A model generated the notes under the pieces. It was not told the DNA's origin. It made no database searches and saw nothing but the letters and a program-made list of their open reading frames with translations. This document shows positions 25,632 through 34,231 of a stretch of DNA of 64,000 nt, piece after piece. The position numbers were made by a program, and so were the translations under genes. Every line of letters begins with the position of its first letter. Position 1 is the stretch's first letter. Origin of the DNA: Pigmentiphaga daeguensis. GTDB taxonomy: Bacteria > Pseudomonadota > Gammaproteobacteria > Burkholderiales > Burkholderiaceae_B. Where the stretch lies: NCBI RefSeq assembly GCF_039523035.1, contig NZ_BAAAEN010000001.1, positions 310,001 through 374,000 on the forward strand. The letters are read 5' to 3'.

Positions 25632-26638
25632 TCATTTCGCGTCGGGCGCGATGCCGTAGTAGCCGTAGGTGTCGGTGTAGCGGTTGCGCTCGCGCCGGTT
25701 CAGCCACAGGCGCATCAGCCAGCGCTTGCGTTCGTCCTCTTCCCAGTCCAGGAATTCGGTGCGCGAGTGCAGCGTCATGTGATTGTTCAGCCACTGTATG
25801 TCGCCGGGCAGGAACTCCATGGACAGGCACAGTTCGGGTGATTCCGCGTAGTGATCGATCAGCTCCAGCAGCTTGCGGTGGCGCTCGGTCAGCGGCGGCG
25901 CGCCCTCGTAGCGCTGCGCCGATTCGATGAAGTTGCGCAGGTACATCATGGACAGCTTGCCGTTGGTCCAGCCGCAGATGGACGTGACCCAGTAGGGCTG
26001 GCCGGTGACCGGTTGCGCTCGCCCCGGTGGTCGAACCACAGTGGCTCGTACAGCAGCGGAATCATGTCGGGGTGGTCGCGCAGCAGCGCGTTGTAGATGC
26101 TGGTGGAACTGACCACCAGGCTGGCGCCGCCGGCCTTGGCGGTGCGCACGCACATCAGGCCGACGATGTCGGCGCCGTCCACGTGGAACGGGGCCGCGCG
26201 GTTGGTGTGGTAGAAGCGCGTGTTGGCATTGGTCTGCGGGTCGGCGCCGGCCGTGGTGTCGCGCACGTGGCCGAACAGCTCGCCGCGCGCGTTCTGCACC
26301 ACCGCGTCGCCCAGGTATTGTCCCAACCCCCAGTAGGCGATGCTGCGCTCCTCCAGGCTCCAGTCTTCCACCGGCAGGCCGCGCCACATCTCGAAGCCGC
26401 GACCGTTCTCCAGTTCCTCGCCCAGCGCCGCCAGCCGGTCCGACAGGCCGGCCAGCGGGAAGTCCGCGCGCGAGATGGATTCCAGCGGCTTGCCCGTGGC
26501 CCGGGCGGCGGCGACCGCGCCGCGGATCTCGTCGACCTCGGCCGGCGACAGCGTGTAGATCCAGCTCTTGTCGGCCTCCATCTGGGGGCGGGTCCAGGCG
26601 CTGGGGCCGGTATAGGGCTGTTGCAGCATTTCCGTCAT
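25632..26638 (-). pseudogene. TauD/TfdA-family 2OG dioxygenase, frameshifted
   Basis: The first part (230 codons from 26638) carries the HxD iron motif H152-V-D154 in APFHVDGADIVG. After LWFDHRGER (about 26016) the frame is lost, and the family continues in another frame as QPVTGQPYWVTSICGWTNGK through NNHMTLHSRTEF (distal His) and RLWLNRRERN (2OG Arg) to the stop at 25632. One missing base in GAGCGCAACCGG accounts for it. The repaired protein would be about 336 residues, the family norm. As written, the product lacks the third iron ligand. It is the last gene after an ABC importer, so the pathway may have used a transported substrate. Confidence 0.8.
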
Positions 26639-26669
26639 GGGTGGCTCCTGTGTGGGGTGGACGGAGGGC

Positions 26670-27569
26670 TCATCCGGCGATGGAGCCGGCGCGGGCGCGG
26701 CCCCTGAGGATGGGCCAGCCTATGGTGGCGAGGACGAAGAGGCCGGTGACCAGCTTGAGGTCGGACGGCATCAGTCCGAAGGACAGCACCAGCGAACTGA
26801 GCTGGTAGTACAGCAGCGAGCCGACCACCGGCGCGCACAGCTGGCGCAGCAGCGTGCGGCGGCCGATGATGGCCTCGCCGATGATGAGCGCGGCCAGGCC
26901 GTTGATCAGCATGCCGAAGCCCATGTTGACGTCGCCGTAGCCCTGGCTCTGGGCCAGCAGCGCGCCCGCCGCGGCGGTGATGGCGTTGGCCAGCCCCAGG
27001 CCGAACACGATGTAGCGCGTGGAGTCGACCGCGAGCGCCGGCGCGAGCTGGCTGTTGGCGCCGACGCCGCGCAGGGCCAGGCCGACGTCGGTGTGCAGGC
27101 CCCACCACAGCAGCAGCACCAGCACGACCAGCGCCGCCAGCAGCAGTCCGCCCTGCAGCGCCAGGCTTTGCATGATGGCCGGGTCTATCCAGTCGTACAG
27201 GTTCGGCAGCCCGAACAGGGGGGTGTTGGGCTTGCCCATGACACGCAGGTCGACGCTCCACAGCATGGTGATGGTCAGGATGCCGGCCAACAGCGAATGG
27301 ACGCGGAATTTCAGGTGGATCAGCGCGGTGACGGCGCCGGCCAGGAAGCCCGCGCCGGCCGCCGCCAGGGTGCCGAGGAGCGGGTGCAGTCCCGCCGTGA
27401 TCAACGCCGCGACCAGGCAGCCGCCCAGCGGAAAGGCGCCCTCGGCGGTCAGGTCGGGCACGTTCAGCAGCCGGAAGGGGATCATCACGCCCATGGCGAC
27501 GAAGGCATACAGCAATCCCTGGACGGCCGTGATGGGGACGAGGTGATAGAAGGTGTTCAGGACTTCCAC
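26670..27569 (-). CDS. ABC importer permease, TrpY-like
   Basis: 299 residues with eight to ten hydrophobic segments. YHLVPITAVQGLLYAFVAMGVMIPFRLLNVPDLTAEGAFPLGG is typical of the branched-chain-type permease subfamily paired with ABC_sub_bind (PF04392) receptors, as in the Trp/Tyr importer TrpXYZ. It forms an operon with the ATPase and receptor upstream and the broken dioxygenase downstream. The substrate is not evident. Aromatic amino acids or related compounds are possible. Confidence 0.88.
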   Translation of the reverse strand: MEVLNTFYHLVPITAVQGLLYAFVAMGVMIPFRLLNVPDLTAEGAFPLGGCLVAALITAGLHPLLGTLAAAGAGFLAGAVTALIHLKFRVHSLLAGILTITMLWSVDLRVMGKPNTPLFGLPNLYDWIDPAIMQSLALQGGLLLAALVVLVLLLWWGLHTDVGLALRGVGANSQLAPALAVDSTRYIVFGLGLANAITAAAGALLAQSQGYGDVNMGFGMLINGLAALIIGEAIIGRRTLLRQLCAPVVGSLLYYQLSSLVLSFGLMPSDLKLVTGLFVLATIGWPILRGRARAGSIAG

Positions 27570-27609
27570 GTTCAGCTCCGTAGGGCGGCGGGCATGCGGG
27601 AGGACGCGT

Positions 27610-28395
27610 TCATGCGCTGGCCTGCAGCAGGATCTGGTCGTCGGCCTGGCCGAAACGCTGGACCAGGTCGTTGATGGTCAGGCGCGGCTTCTCGTCGCGG
27701 CCGATGTCCAGCTTGATGCGTCCGCACTCCATCATCAGCAGGCGGTCGCCATAGTCCAGCGCATGCGCCATGTTGTGCGTGATCATCAGGGTCGTCAGCC
27801 GCTGCTCGGCCACGATGCGGCGGGTCGCCTGCATGACGAGTTGCGCCGTGCGCGGATCGAGCGCGGCGGTGTGCTCGTCCAGCAACAGGATGCGCGGACG
27901 GTTCAGCGCCGCCATCAGCAGCGCGAGCACCTGCCGCTGGCCGCCCGAGAGCAGCCCGGCGGGCGCGCCCATGCGGTTTTCCAGGCCCAGGCCGAAGCGC
28001 GCGAGTTCGTCGCGGAAATGGGCCCGGTTGCGCGGATTGAGCGCCATGCGCAGTCCGCGCCGGCGGCCGCGCATGGCGGCGAAGGCCAGGTTCTCCTCGA
28101 TGGACAGCGCGGGCGCCGTGCCGACCATGGGGTCCTGGAATACGCGCGAGACCCATTGCGCGCGCCGATGCACGGGCCAGGACGAGACATCGGTACCGTC
28201 GATGACGGTACGGCCGGCGCGCGGCCGCACCGCGCCGGCCAGCACGTTCAGCAAGGTGCTCTTGCCGGCGCCGTTGGTGCCCACCACGACACAGAAGCTG
28301 CCGTTCTCCAGGGCCAGGTCCAGTCGGTCGAGCGCGATGCGTTCATCCGGAGTGCCCGGATAGAACACGACGTCGACGGCTGCAAGCTCGATCAT
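27610..28395 (-). CDS. ABC importer ATP-binding protein, TrpZ-like
   Basis: 261 residues with Walker A VGTNGAGKSTLLN, signature LLSGGQRQVLALLMA, Walker B ILLLDEHTAALD and the switch His in MITHNMAHA. The Glu of Walker B is followed by HTAALDP, the form usual in this subfamily. It is positioned between the receptor and permease genes of the same importer, 16 nt after the receptor stop. Confidence 0.9.
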   Translation of the reverse strand: MIELAAVDVVFYPGTPDERIALDRLDLALENGSFCVVVGTNGAGKSTLLNVLAGAVRPRAGRTVIDGTDVSSWPVHRRAQWVSRVFQDPMVGTAPALSIEENLAFAAMRGRRRGLRMALNPRNRAHFRDELARFGLGLENRMGAPAGLLSGGQRQVLALLMAALNRPRILLLDEHTAALDPRTAQLVMQATRRIVAEQRLTTLMITHNMAHALDYGDRLLMMECGRIKLDIGRDEKPRLTINDLVQRFGQADDQILLQASA

Positions 28396-28411
28396 GAGGA
28401 ACTCCGGCGCG

Positions 28412-29389
28412 TCAGTCGACGACGCAGTTGCAGTTCTTCAGCGACTCCGGCAGCGCGATGCCGAGGTCCTTCAGCCGGCGCCCGCTGATCTTGACCGCAT
28501 GGTCTTCCACGGCAGGGACCGATACGGGAATGTCCGAAGGCTTCTTGCCGCGCAGGATGTCGGCGGCGATGCGGCCCACGCTGGTTCCCAGGCTGCTGTA
28601 CTCGACCGTCATCGCGGCCAGGAAATGGTGCTGGGCCACGTTATCGACATTGGGGCTGTAGGTGGGCAGCTTGATGCGGTTGGTGACCGAGGCGATGGCG
28701 GCGGCGGCCGGAATCAGCATGCTCGAGGCCGGCACCATCAACGCGTCGGCGCGCCCTTGCAGCGACGAGACGCGGGTAGGTATGTCGTTGGCGTTGTCCA
28801 CGCCCACCTTCACCAGGGTGAGGTCGTACTTGCCGACGACCTTCTCGAGCGCGTTCAGGAAGCCGAGATCGGCATCGTCGCCGGGGTTGTAGATGAAGCC
28901 CAGCCGCTTGACCCCGGGCGTGAGCTGCTTGATGAAACCGACCGACGCCTCCATGTTGGGCAGGTTGGAACCGCCGGTCATCAGCGTGTCGCCCCGGTCC
29001 CAGGATGGCACCAGCTTGGCGGCGACGGGGTTGGCGACGGCGCCGAACACGATGGGGAAGCTGCGGCTGGCGAGCACCTGCTTGGCGGTCTGGGTGAGCG
29101 GCGTGGTGATGGTCAGCATGAGGTCGGGCTTGCCCGCGGCTTCGCGGTTCAGCAACTGGGGGGCGAGCGAGCGGTCGAAGTTCACGTGGCCTTCGTCGTA
29201 GACCACCTTCAGTCCCTGCCTGGCCAGTTCCTTCTTGAAGCTCGACACCAGCGTGTCCAGCGTATGGTCGGGACCGAACTGCGCGATGGCGACCTTGTAG
29301 GTCTGCTGGGCGTGGGCGATCGATGCGGCACAGGCCAGCGACACGCAGGCGGCGAGTCGCGCGGCTTGGAGGATCAGGACAGGCTTCAT
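28412..29389 (-). CDS. ABC transporter substrate-binding protein (PF04392, TrpX-like)
   Basis: 325 residues from the ATG at 29389 with GGAGC upstream. The Sec signal peptide ends at SIAHAQ. The body has VAIAQFGPDHTLDTLVSSFKKEL, ADALMVPASSM, the TVEYSSLGTSVGRIAADILRG hinge and a C-terminal KNCNCVVD. This is the periplasmic receptor class of tryptophan/tyrosine-type importers. Its ATG overlaps the stop (ATGA) of the truncated FAD oxidase upstream, implying former translational coupling. With that gene truncated, the operon may have lost its original promoter. Confidence 0.9.
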   Translation of the reverse strand: MKPVLILQAARLAACVSLACAASIAHAQQTYKVAIAQFGPDHTLDTLVSSFKKELARQGLKVVYDEGHVNFDRSLAPQLLNREAAGKPDLMLTITTPLTQTAKQVLASRSFPIVFGAVANPVAAKLVPSWDRGDTLMTGGSNLPNMEASVGFIKQLTPGVKRLGFIYNPGDDADLGFLNALEKVVGKYDLTLVKVGVDNANDIPTRVSSLQGRADALMVPASSMLIPAAAAIASVTNRIKLPTYSPNVDNVAQHHFLAAMTVEYSSLGTSVGRIAADILRGKKPSDIPVSVPAVEDHAVKISGRRLKDLGIALPESLKNCNCVVD

Positions 29390-30180
29390 GGCAGCTCCGG
29401 GGCAGGACGGGTGGAGGAGGGTGGGCGGGACAGGCCGAAGACGCGGTCCCGGCCGAGCATGGCGCCGGGATCGAAGGCGAGTTTGATGCGGCGCATGGCG
29501 TCGAGCTCCGCGGCCGGGTAGAGCGACTGGAAGACCCGGTTCTTTTCGAGCCCGATGCCGTGTTCGGCCGAGATCGAGCCGCCGCAGCGCATCACCTCGT
29601 GGTAGACCAGATGCTCGACGTGTTCGGCGGCAGGGCCTTCGCAGCCGACCAGCAGGTGCACGTTGCCGTCGCCCAGGTGGCCGTAGGTCAGGCGCCGCAG
29701 GGCGGGATCGATGGCGTCCAGGCCCGCGTAGATGCGCGGCAGGCAGGCCTGGAGCTCGCCGGTCGGAATGCTGACGTCGAAGGACAGGTAGGCGCCGAGG
29801 TGGCGTGCCGCTTCGCCGGATGCGTCGCGCATGCGCCAGAGCTCGGCCGCCTCGGACAAGGACTTGGCGACGACGACGTGGGGGGTGCCCAGGCTGTCGG
29901 ACAAGGCTTCCAGCGCGTCCATGATGCGTGCCTCGTCGCGCGCCGGCTGGCGGTCGTAGCAGGAGAGTTCGAGCAGCACGACATAGCCGCAGGCACCGTC
30001 GAAGGGATCGCGGCCCACGCCCAGTCCCCGCGCGACGAAGTCCACGAAATCCCGCCACATGACTTCGAACGAGGTCAGCATGGGGCCGAAATCGGCGCGG
30101 CAGCCCGCCAGCGCGCGCAATACCTGGCCCAGGTCCTGGAGGCCGAGCGCCACGGTTCCTATGTCCGCAACGGCTCGTCC
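29386..30180 (-). pseudogene. C-terminal half of a GlcD-type FAD-linked oxidase, 5'-truncated
   Basis: The homology covers RAVADIGTVALGLQDL, LTSFEVMWRDF, TYGHLGDGNVHLLVG and ISAEHGIGLEKN, the FAD-oxidase_C domain of glycolate/D-lactate dehydrogenases. The whole N-terminal PCMH-type FAD-binding domain (about 210 residues) is absent. Family similarity runs right up to about 30180, only 8 nt from the ATG of the divergent GntR gene, so a deletion joined the two. The first start codon in frame is a GTG at 30153. Without the FAD-binding domain the product should be inactive. The gene still overlaps the ABC receptor start by ATGA. Confidence 0.78.
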
Positions 30181-30188
30181 CCCCGACC

Positions 30189-30914
30189 ATGGCGAAAGAT
30201 CCGAGCTCCTTCGTGCCCTTCTACCAGCCGCCGCAGGCCGAGCCGGCCCGTTCCGGCAGCGTGTCGGATTTCGTGCTGAACGAGATCGCCCGCCGTATCG
30301 TCGATGGGGTCTACAAGCCGGGACAGCGCATCGTCGAGACCGACGTCACCCGGGACCTGGGCGTAAGCCGCAGTTCGGTCAGGGAGGCCTTCCGGCGCCT
30401 GGAGACCAATCGCTTCGTGCGCATCGAGCCCAATCGGGGCGCGACGGTGGCCACGCCCGGACGCGAGGACATCGTCGCCCAGTTCCGCATCCGCGAGGTC
30501 ATCTCCGGCCTGGGCGCGCGTGCCGCGGCCGAGCACGCGGACGAACCGGGCAATCGCGAGATCGTCCTGGCGCTGCTGGACGACATCGAGACCCAGAGGC
30601 GCGCCGACGACCCGCGCAACCATCGCGCCGAGAACGGCCGCTTCCATCGGGCCATCAACAACATGTCGGGTATCCCGGACGTGGGCGAACTGCTGGACCA
30701 GTACAACTACCCGATCCTGCACACGATCTACTTCAGGGACCTGAGCCGCGAGAACTGGCTGCTGAACCTGTCGGACCACGTCGACATCGCCCGCGCGGTG
30801 CTGCACGGCGACCCGGTCGCGGCCGAGCATTTCGCCCGCCAGCACATGCGCCGGATGGTGGACATCGCGATCGAGATCGCGGAGCGGCTGTTGGAAGAAG
30901 CGCGCCAGCGCTGA
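30189..30914 (+). CDS. GntR-family (FadR/FCD) transcriptional regulator
   Basis: 241 residues. The winged helix-turn-helix reads LNEIARRIVDGVYKPGQRIVETDVTRDLGVSRSSVREAFRRLE. The C-terminal FCD domain has the metal-binding His/Asp positions (FHRAINNMSG, HVDIARAVLHGD, ARQHMRRM). Such regulators usually sense carboxylic acids and are divergent from the operon they control, here the FAD-oxidase/ABC importer operon. The divergent promoter region appears deleted, since only 8 nt separate the ATG from the oxidase remnant, so the regulator's own promoter may lie inside that remnant. Confidence 0.9.
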   Translation: MAKDPSSFVPFYQPPQAEPARSGSVSDFVLNEIARRIVDGVYKPGQRIVETDVTRDLGVSRSSVREAFRRLETNRFVRIEPNRGATVATPGREDIVAQFRIREVISGLGARAAAEHADEPGNREIVLALLDDIETQRRADDPRNHRAENGRFHRAINNMSGIPDVGELLDQYNYPILHTIYFRDLSRENWLLNLSDHVDIARAVLHGDPVAAEHFARQHMRRMVDIAIEIAERLLEEARQR

Positions 30915-30923
30915 ACGGCGGCC

Positions 30924-32306
30924 TCAGGCGGCGACCGCGGGGGGCTCCAGGTCCGCCAGGAAGTGATCGCGCCACTGCTTGATGCTGTTGTCCTTGAGCA
31001 GTTGCATCATGTGTTCGTGGCGCTCGCGCCGCTCCTCCAGCGGCATGTCCAGGGCGCGGTCCAGGGCGCGGGCCATGGCGTCGATATCGTAGGGATTGAC
31101 GATGATCGCGCCGTCGGCAAGTTCGTCGGCGGCACCCGCGAATTCGGACAGGACCAGCACGCCGGGATCCTCGGGCTCCTGGGCCGCCACGTATTCCTTG
31201 GCCACGAGGTTCATGCCGTCGCGCAGCGGCGTGACGAAGCCGACCTGCGAGGCACGGAAGAAGGACAGCAGCGCGGCGCGTTCGTAGGCGCGGTTCATGT
31301 AGCGGATGGGCGTCCACGACAGTTCCGTCCAGCGGCCGTTGATGTGGCCGGCCGTGCTTTCGAGCTGCCTGCGGATGTGGCGATAGCCCTCGACGTCCGA
31401 GCGCGAGGGCGGCGCGATCTGCAGGAAGCTGACCTGGCCGCGATAGGCGGGCCGGGACTCCAGCAGCCTTTCGAATGCGTTGAAGCGTTCGACCATGCCC
31501 TTGCTATAGTCCAGCCGGTCCACGCTGATGATGAGCTTGCGCTCCTGCAGCCCCTGCTTGAGCGTGGCGACCAGCTTGGAGCGGCTGCGCGCCTTGGATT
31601 TGCTCTGGATGTCGTCGGGCAGGATGCCGATGGGATAGTGGCCGACGCGCACCGGTCCTGACGGCGCGCGCAGCGTGTCGCCTTGCATGGGCAGCCCGAG
31701 ACGCCTGTGTGCGTAATCCAGGAAGGCCTGCGCATCGCCGCGTGTCTGGAAGCCCACCAGGTCGTACTCGCACATGGCCTCGATCAGGTCGCGGTGGGGC
31801 GGGACGGTGCGCAGGATGCCCTCAGACGGAAAGGGCGTATGAAGGAAGAAGCCGATACGGTTGCGCATGCCCAGGCGCCGGCATGCGCGGGCGAAGGGTA
31901 TCAGGTGATAGTCGTGTATCCAGAGCCGGTCGTCCTCGCCGACCAGTTCCCTGAGCATGCCGGCCAGCCGCTCGTTGACGGCCAGGTAGCCCTCGTATTC
32001 GCGGGCATCGTAGCGGCTGAGGTCGATGCGGTAATGGAAAGTCGGCCAGAGCGTGCCGTTGGCGAACCCGCGATAGTAGAGGTCGTACTCGCTACGCGAC
32101 AGGGCGGTGGTCGCGCAGTCGATACGGCCGATGCGATGGAAGGAGACCTCCGCGTCGGCGCTGTCCTCGATCTTGCCGTTCCATCCGAACCAGAGCCCGT
32201 CCTGCCGCTTGAGGGCATCGAGCACGCCGACGGCCAGTCCGCCGGCGCTGCTCTTTCCTTCGGCCGCGGACGCTACACGATTGGAAACGATCACGAGTCT
32301 GCTCAT
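30924..32306 (-). CDS. otsA: Alpha,alpha-trehalose-phosphate synthase OtsA
   Basis: 460 residues from the ATG at 32306, with AAGGA 8 nt upstream. GT20 motifs are present: VIVSNRV then the AGGLAVG glucose-6-phosphate loop, LWIHDYHLI, GFFLHTPFPS, SVDRLDYSKG and the DGMNLVAKEY donor-sugar site. It makes trehalose-6-phosphate from UDP-glucose and glucose-6-phosphate in the cytoplasm. It lies 11 nt after otsB in an otsBA operon for osmotic and desiccation protection. Confidence 0.96.
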   Translation of the reverse strand: MSRLVIVSNRVASAAEGKSSAGGLAVGVLDALKRQDGLWFGWNGKIEDSADAEVSFHRIGRIDCATTALSRSEYDLYYRGFANGTLWPTFHYRIDLSRYDAREYEGYLAVNERLAGMLRELVGEDDRLWIHDYHLIPFARACRRLGMRNRIGFFLHTPFPSEGILRTVPPHRDLIEAMCEYDLVGFQTRGDAQAFLDYAHRRLGLPMQGDTLRAPSGPVRVGHYPIGILPDDIQSKSKARSRSKLVATLKQGLQERKLIISVDRLDYSKGMVERFNAFERLLESRPAYRGQVSFLQIAPPSRSDVEGYRHIRRQLESTAGHINGRWTELSWTPIRYMNRAYERAALLSFFRASQVGFVTPLRDGMNLVAKEYVAAQEPEDPGVLVLSEFAGAADELADGAIIVNPYDIDAMARALDRALDMPLEERRERHEHMMQLLKDNSIKQWRDHFLADLEPPAVAA

Positions 32307-32317
32307 GTCCTGGTCCT

Positions 32318-33112
32318 TTATTCGTGGCGCGAAGCATCGTCCGGCCCGCGCGTGGACAGGCCGTCCAGCCAGCGGGCCAGGGAAGGGGGATCGGGCAGCC
32401 GCCACGATGCCGACGTGTCGCCATCGCCGATCTTGATCGAGACGCCGCCCAGGCGCGCCACGACGGCGAACGCCGCCTCGTCGGTCAGGTCGTCTCCCGC
32501 CATGACGGGCAGCCGGGACGCGAAGGGAGCGACGGCCATGAATCGCTCGACGGCGCTTCCCTTGTCCGCGCCGCGCGGCTTGACCTCGGCGACCATCTTG
32601 CCGAACTGCAGCACGTAGTCCGGCGCGAAGGCCGAGGCGGCCTGCGCGACGTCCCGGCGGATCCGGGCTTCCTGGTGCGGCGCATGCCGGTAGTGGACGG
32701 CGAACGAAATGCCCTTGCCCTCCATGTGTACGCCCGCCAGCCCGGCGGCGATGTCAAGCAGGCGCGCCTGCAAGCGGGCCGCCCGCTCCCGGTCCACGGG
32801 CAGCTCCCATACCTGGCCGTCGGGGCCGCGCCACTGGATGCCGTGCAGGCCTGCGACCGGCAGGCGCAACGGATGCAGCAGGCGGTCGACCACCTCTATC
32901 GAGCGGCCCGACACCACGGCCAGCGCGCCGCCGGTGGCCAGCGCCAGGCGCCGCAGCAGGGCCAGGGTGGCGCCGGGAATCCGCGCCGCATCCGGGCTGG
33001 GGGCGATGGGGGCCAGCGTGCCGTCCAGGTCGAGGAACAAGGCGCATCGCGCCAGGTCCAGCGGGGGAGGTCTGCCTGCTTCCGATCCGGTCATCGTTCG
33101 TTGACGCGTCAT
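32318..33112 (-). CDS. otsB: Trehalose-6-phosphate phosphatase OtsB
   Basis: 264 residues from the ATG at 33112. A second ATG at 33094 would remove six residues. HAD motifs: FLDLDGTLAPIA (nucleophile and acid Asp), VVSGRS, Lys in VEVKPRGADKGSAV, and MAGDDLTDEAAF. It dephosphorylates trehalose-6-phosphate. It is the first gene of otsBA and is divergent from a LuxR-type gene across 199 bp. Confidence 0.95.
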   Translation of the reverse strand: MTRQRTMTGSEAGRPPPLDLARCALFLDLDGTLAPIAPSPDAARIPGATLALLRRLALATGGALAVVSGRSIEVVDRLLHPLRLPVAGLHGIQWRGPDGQVWELPVDRERAARLQARLLDIAAGLAGVHMEGKGISFAVHYRHAPHQEARIRRDVAQAASAFAPDYVLQFGKMVAEVKPRGADKGSAVERFMAVAPFASRLPVMAGDDLTDEAAFAVVARLGGVSIKIGDGDTSASWRLPDPPSLARWLDGLSTRGPDDASRHE

Positions 33113-33311
33113 CGGCGTATCGTTTTGACAACAGTCACAGATGGAATGGTAGGGAAGGGTGTCGCAGGGAGGGTGTTCATTTTGCGCGTTTTTGTTTCCA
33201 TTTATCTCCCCGTGCCATGCGGCGCGGGGCCTGGCGGGGGCGGGCGGCGAACGCGCGGTTTTACGGTACGCTATCGGGCAAACGACAAGAGCGGAGCGAG
33301 ACGAGGACATC

Positions 33312-34127
33312 ATGCAGCTGGTGCATCTCCATGAACCCCGTGCGGAAGACGGCTCGTGGCGCCATGCCCGGGAACTCGCGTCCTTCGCGATGGCGGGAGT
33401 CATCGGCTGCCTGGGCCACGAGGATTTCGACACCGCCGCGCTGCGGCAGCTCAATGCGGCGATCGCGCTGTGCTGGTGGTCGACCTACAGCCTGCACAAG
33501 CACCGCCCGCCGGAGCTGCATGCCACCGGCAGCTTCCAGGCTCCCGACCACACCCGGGACGCGTTCCGGTTCTACCGGCAAGGCGTGTACCGTTACGACC
33601 AGACGTTCGAGGCGGCCAGGGAGCGGGTGCTGCACGGCGGCGCGGTGGTCACGCACTGGCACGCGGCCGAGCTGCCGAGCGAGCATCGCGACGGCATCTA
33701 CACGCGCCATGCGCTGCGGGAGCGGGTGTCGCTGGTCACGGCCTGGGAAGAGGACGACCTGATCGCCATCAATCTCTACCGCCGCGACGAACAGCCCGCG
33801 TTCAGCGACGCGGAGCTGGACCTGATATGCGGCCTCGCGCCGCCGCTCATCGCCTGCATAGAAAGCCACCTGCGCAGCCGCCGGGCCGCGGCCCGCCCGC
33901 CGGCGTGCCAGCCGGCCCCGCTCGCGGCCCTGCCGCGCCGCGAGCGCGAGGTATGCGAGCGGCTGCTGCGCGGCTGGACGCACGAAGGCATCGGCGCCGA
34001 TCTGGGCATTTCGGCGGGCACGGTCAAGACCTATCGCGACCGGGCATTCGAGCGGCTGGGCATCCACCATCGCAACGAACTGTTCGCGCTCGCGCTGGAC
34101 GGCCTGGCGCCTCCGTCCCAGGCCTAG
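33312..34127 (+). CDS. LuxR-type transcriptional regulator
   Basis: 271 residues from the ATG at 33312 with GAGGA upstream. The C-terminal GerE-type helix-turn-helix spans about residues 205-262: LPRREREVCERLLRGWTHEGIGADLGISAGTVKTYRDRAFERLGI. The N-terminal 180 residues (LGHEDFDTAALRQLNAAI, WAAELPSEHRDGIYTRHALRERVSLV-type text) show no receiver or autoinducer domain I can name. Members with this layout often sit beside catabolic genes. It precedes the CoA-ligase operon by about 100 nt on the same strand and may control it. Confidence 0.85.
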   Translation: MQLVHLHEPRAEDGSWRHARELASFAMAGVIGCLGHEDFDTAALRQLNAAIALCWWSTYSLHKHRPPELHATGSFQAPDHTRDAFRFYRQGVYRYDQTFEAARERVLHGGAVVTHWHAAELPSEHRDGIYTRHALRERVSLVTAWEEDDLIAINLYRRDEQPAFSDAELDLICGLAPPLIACIESHLRSRRAAARPPACQPAPLAALPRREREVCERLLRGWTHEGIGADLGISAGTVKTYRDRAFERLGIHHRNELFALALDGLAPPSQA

Positions 34128-34231
34128 GGTTGTCCCGGTCCCCAACGCAGGGGACAGCCGCGTCCGCGTCTTCTCTTTAGGCTTCTTCCTGCCGTTCCTG
34201 CGCGAGCGGCCCATGACAGGAAGGAGACCGC

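Noticed and set aside
34138..34155. GTCCCC/GGGGAC hairpin after the LuxR-type gene as a terminator
   Set aside because: Six-pair stem but no T-run after it; too weak to claim.
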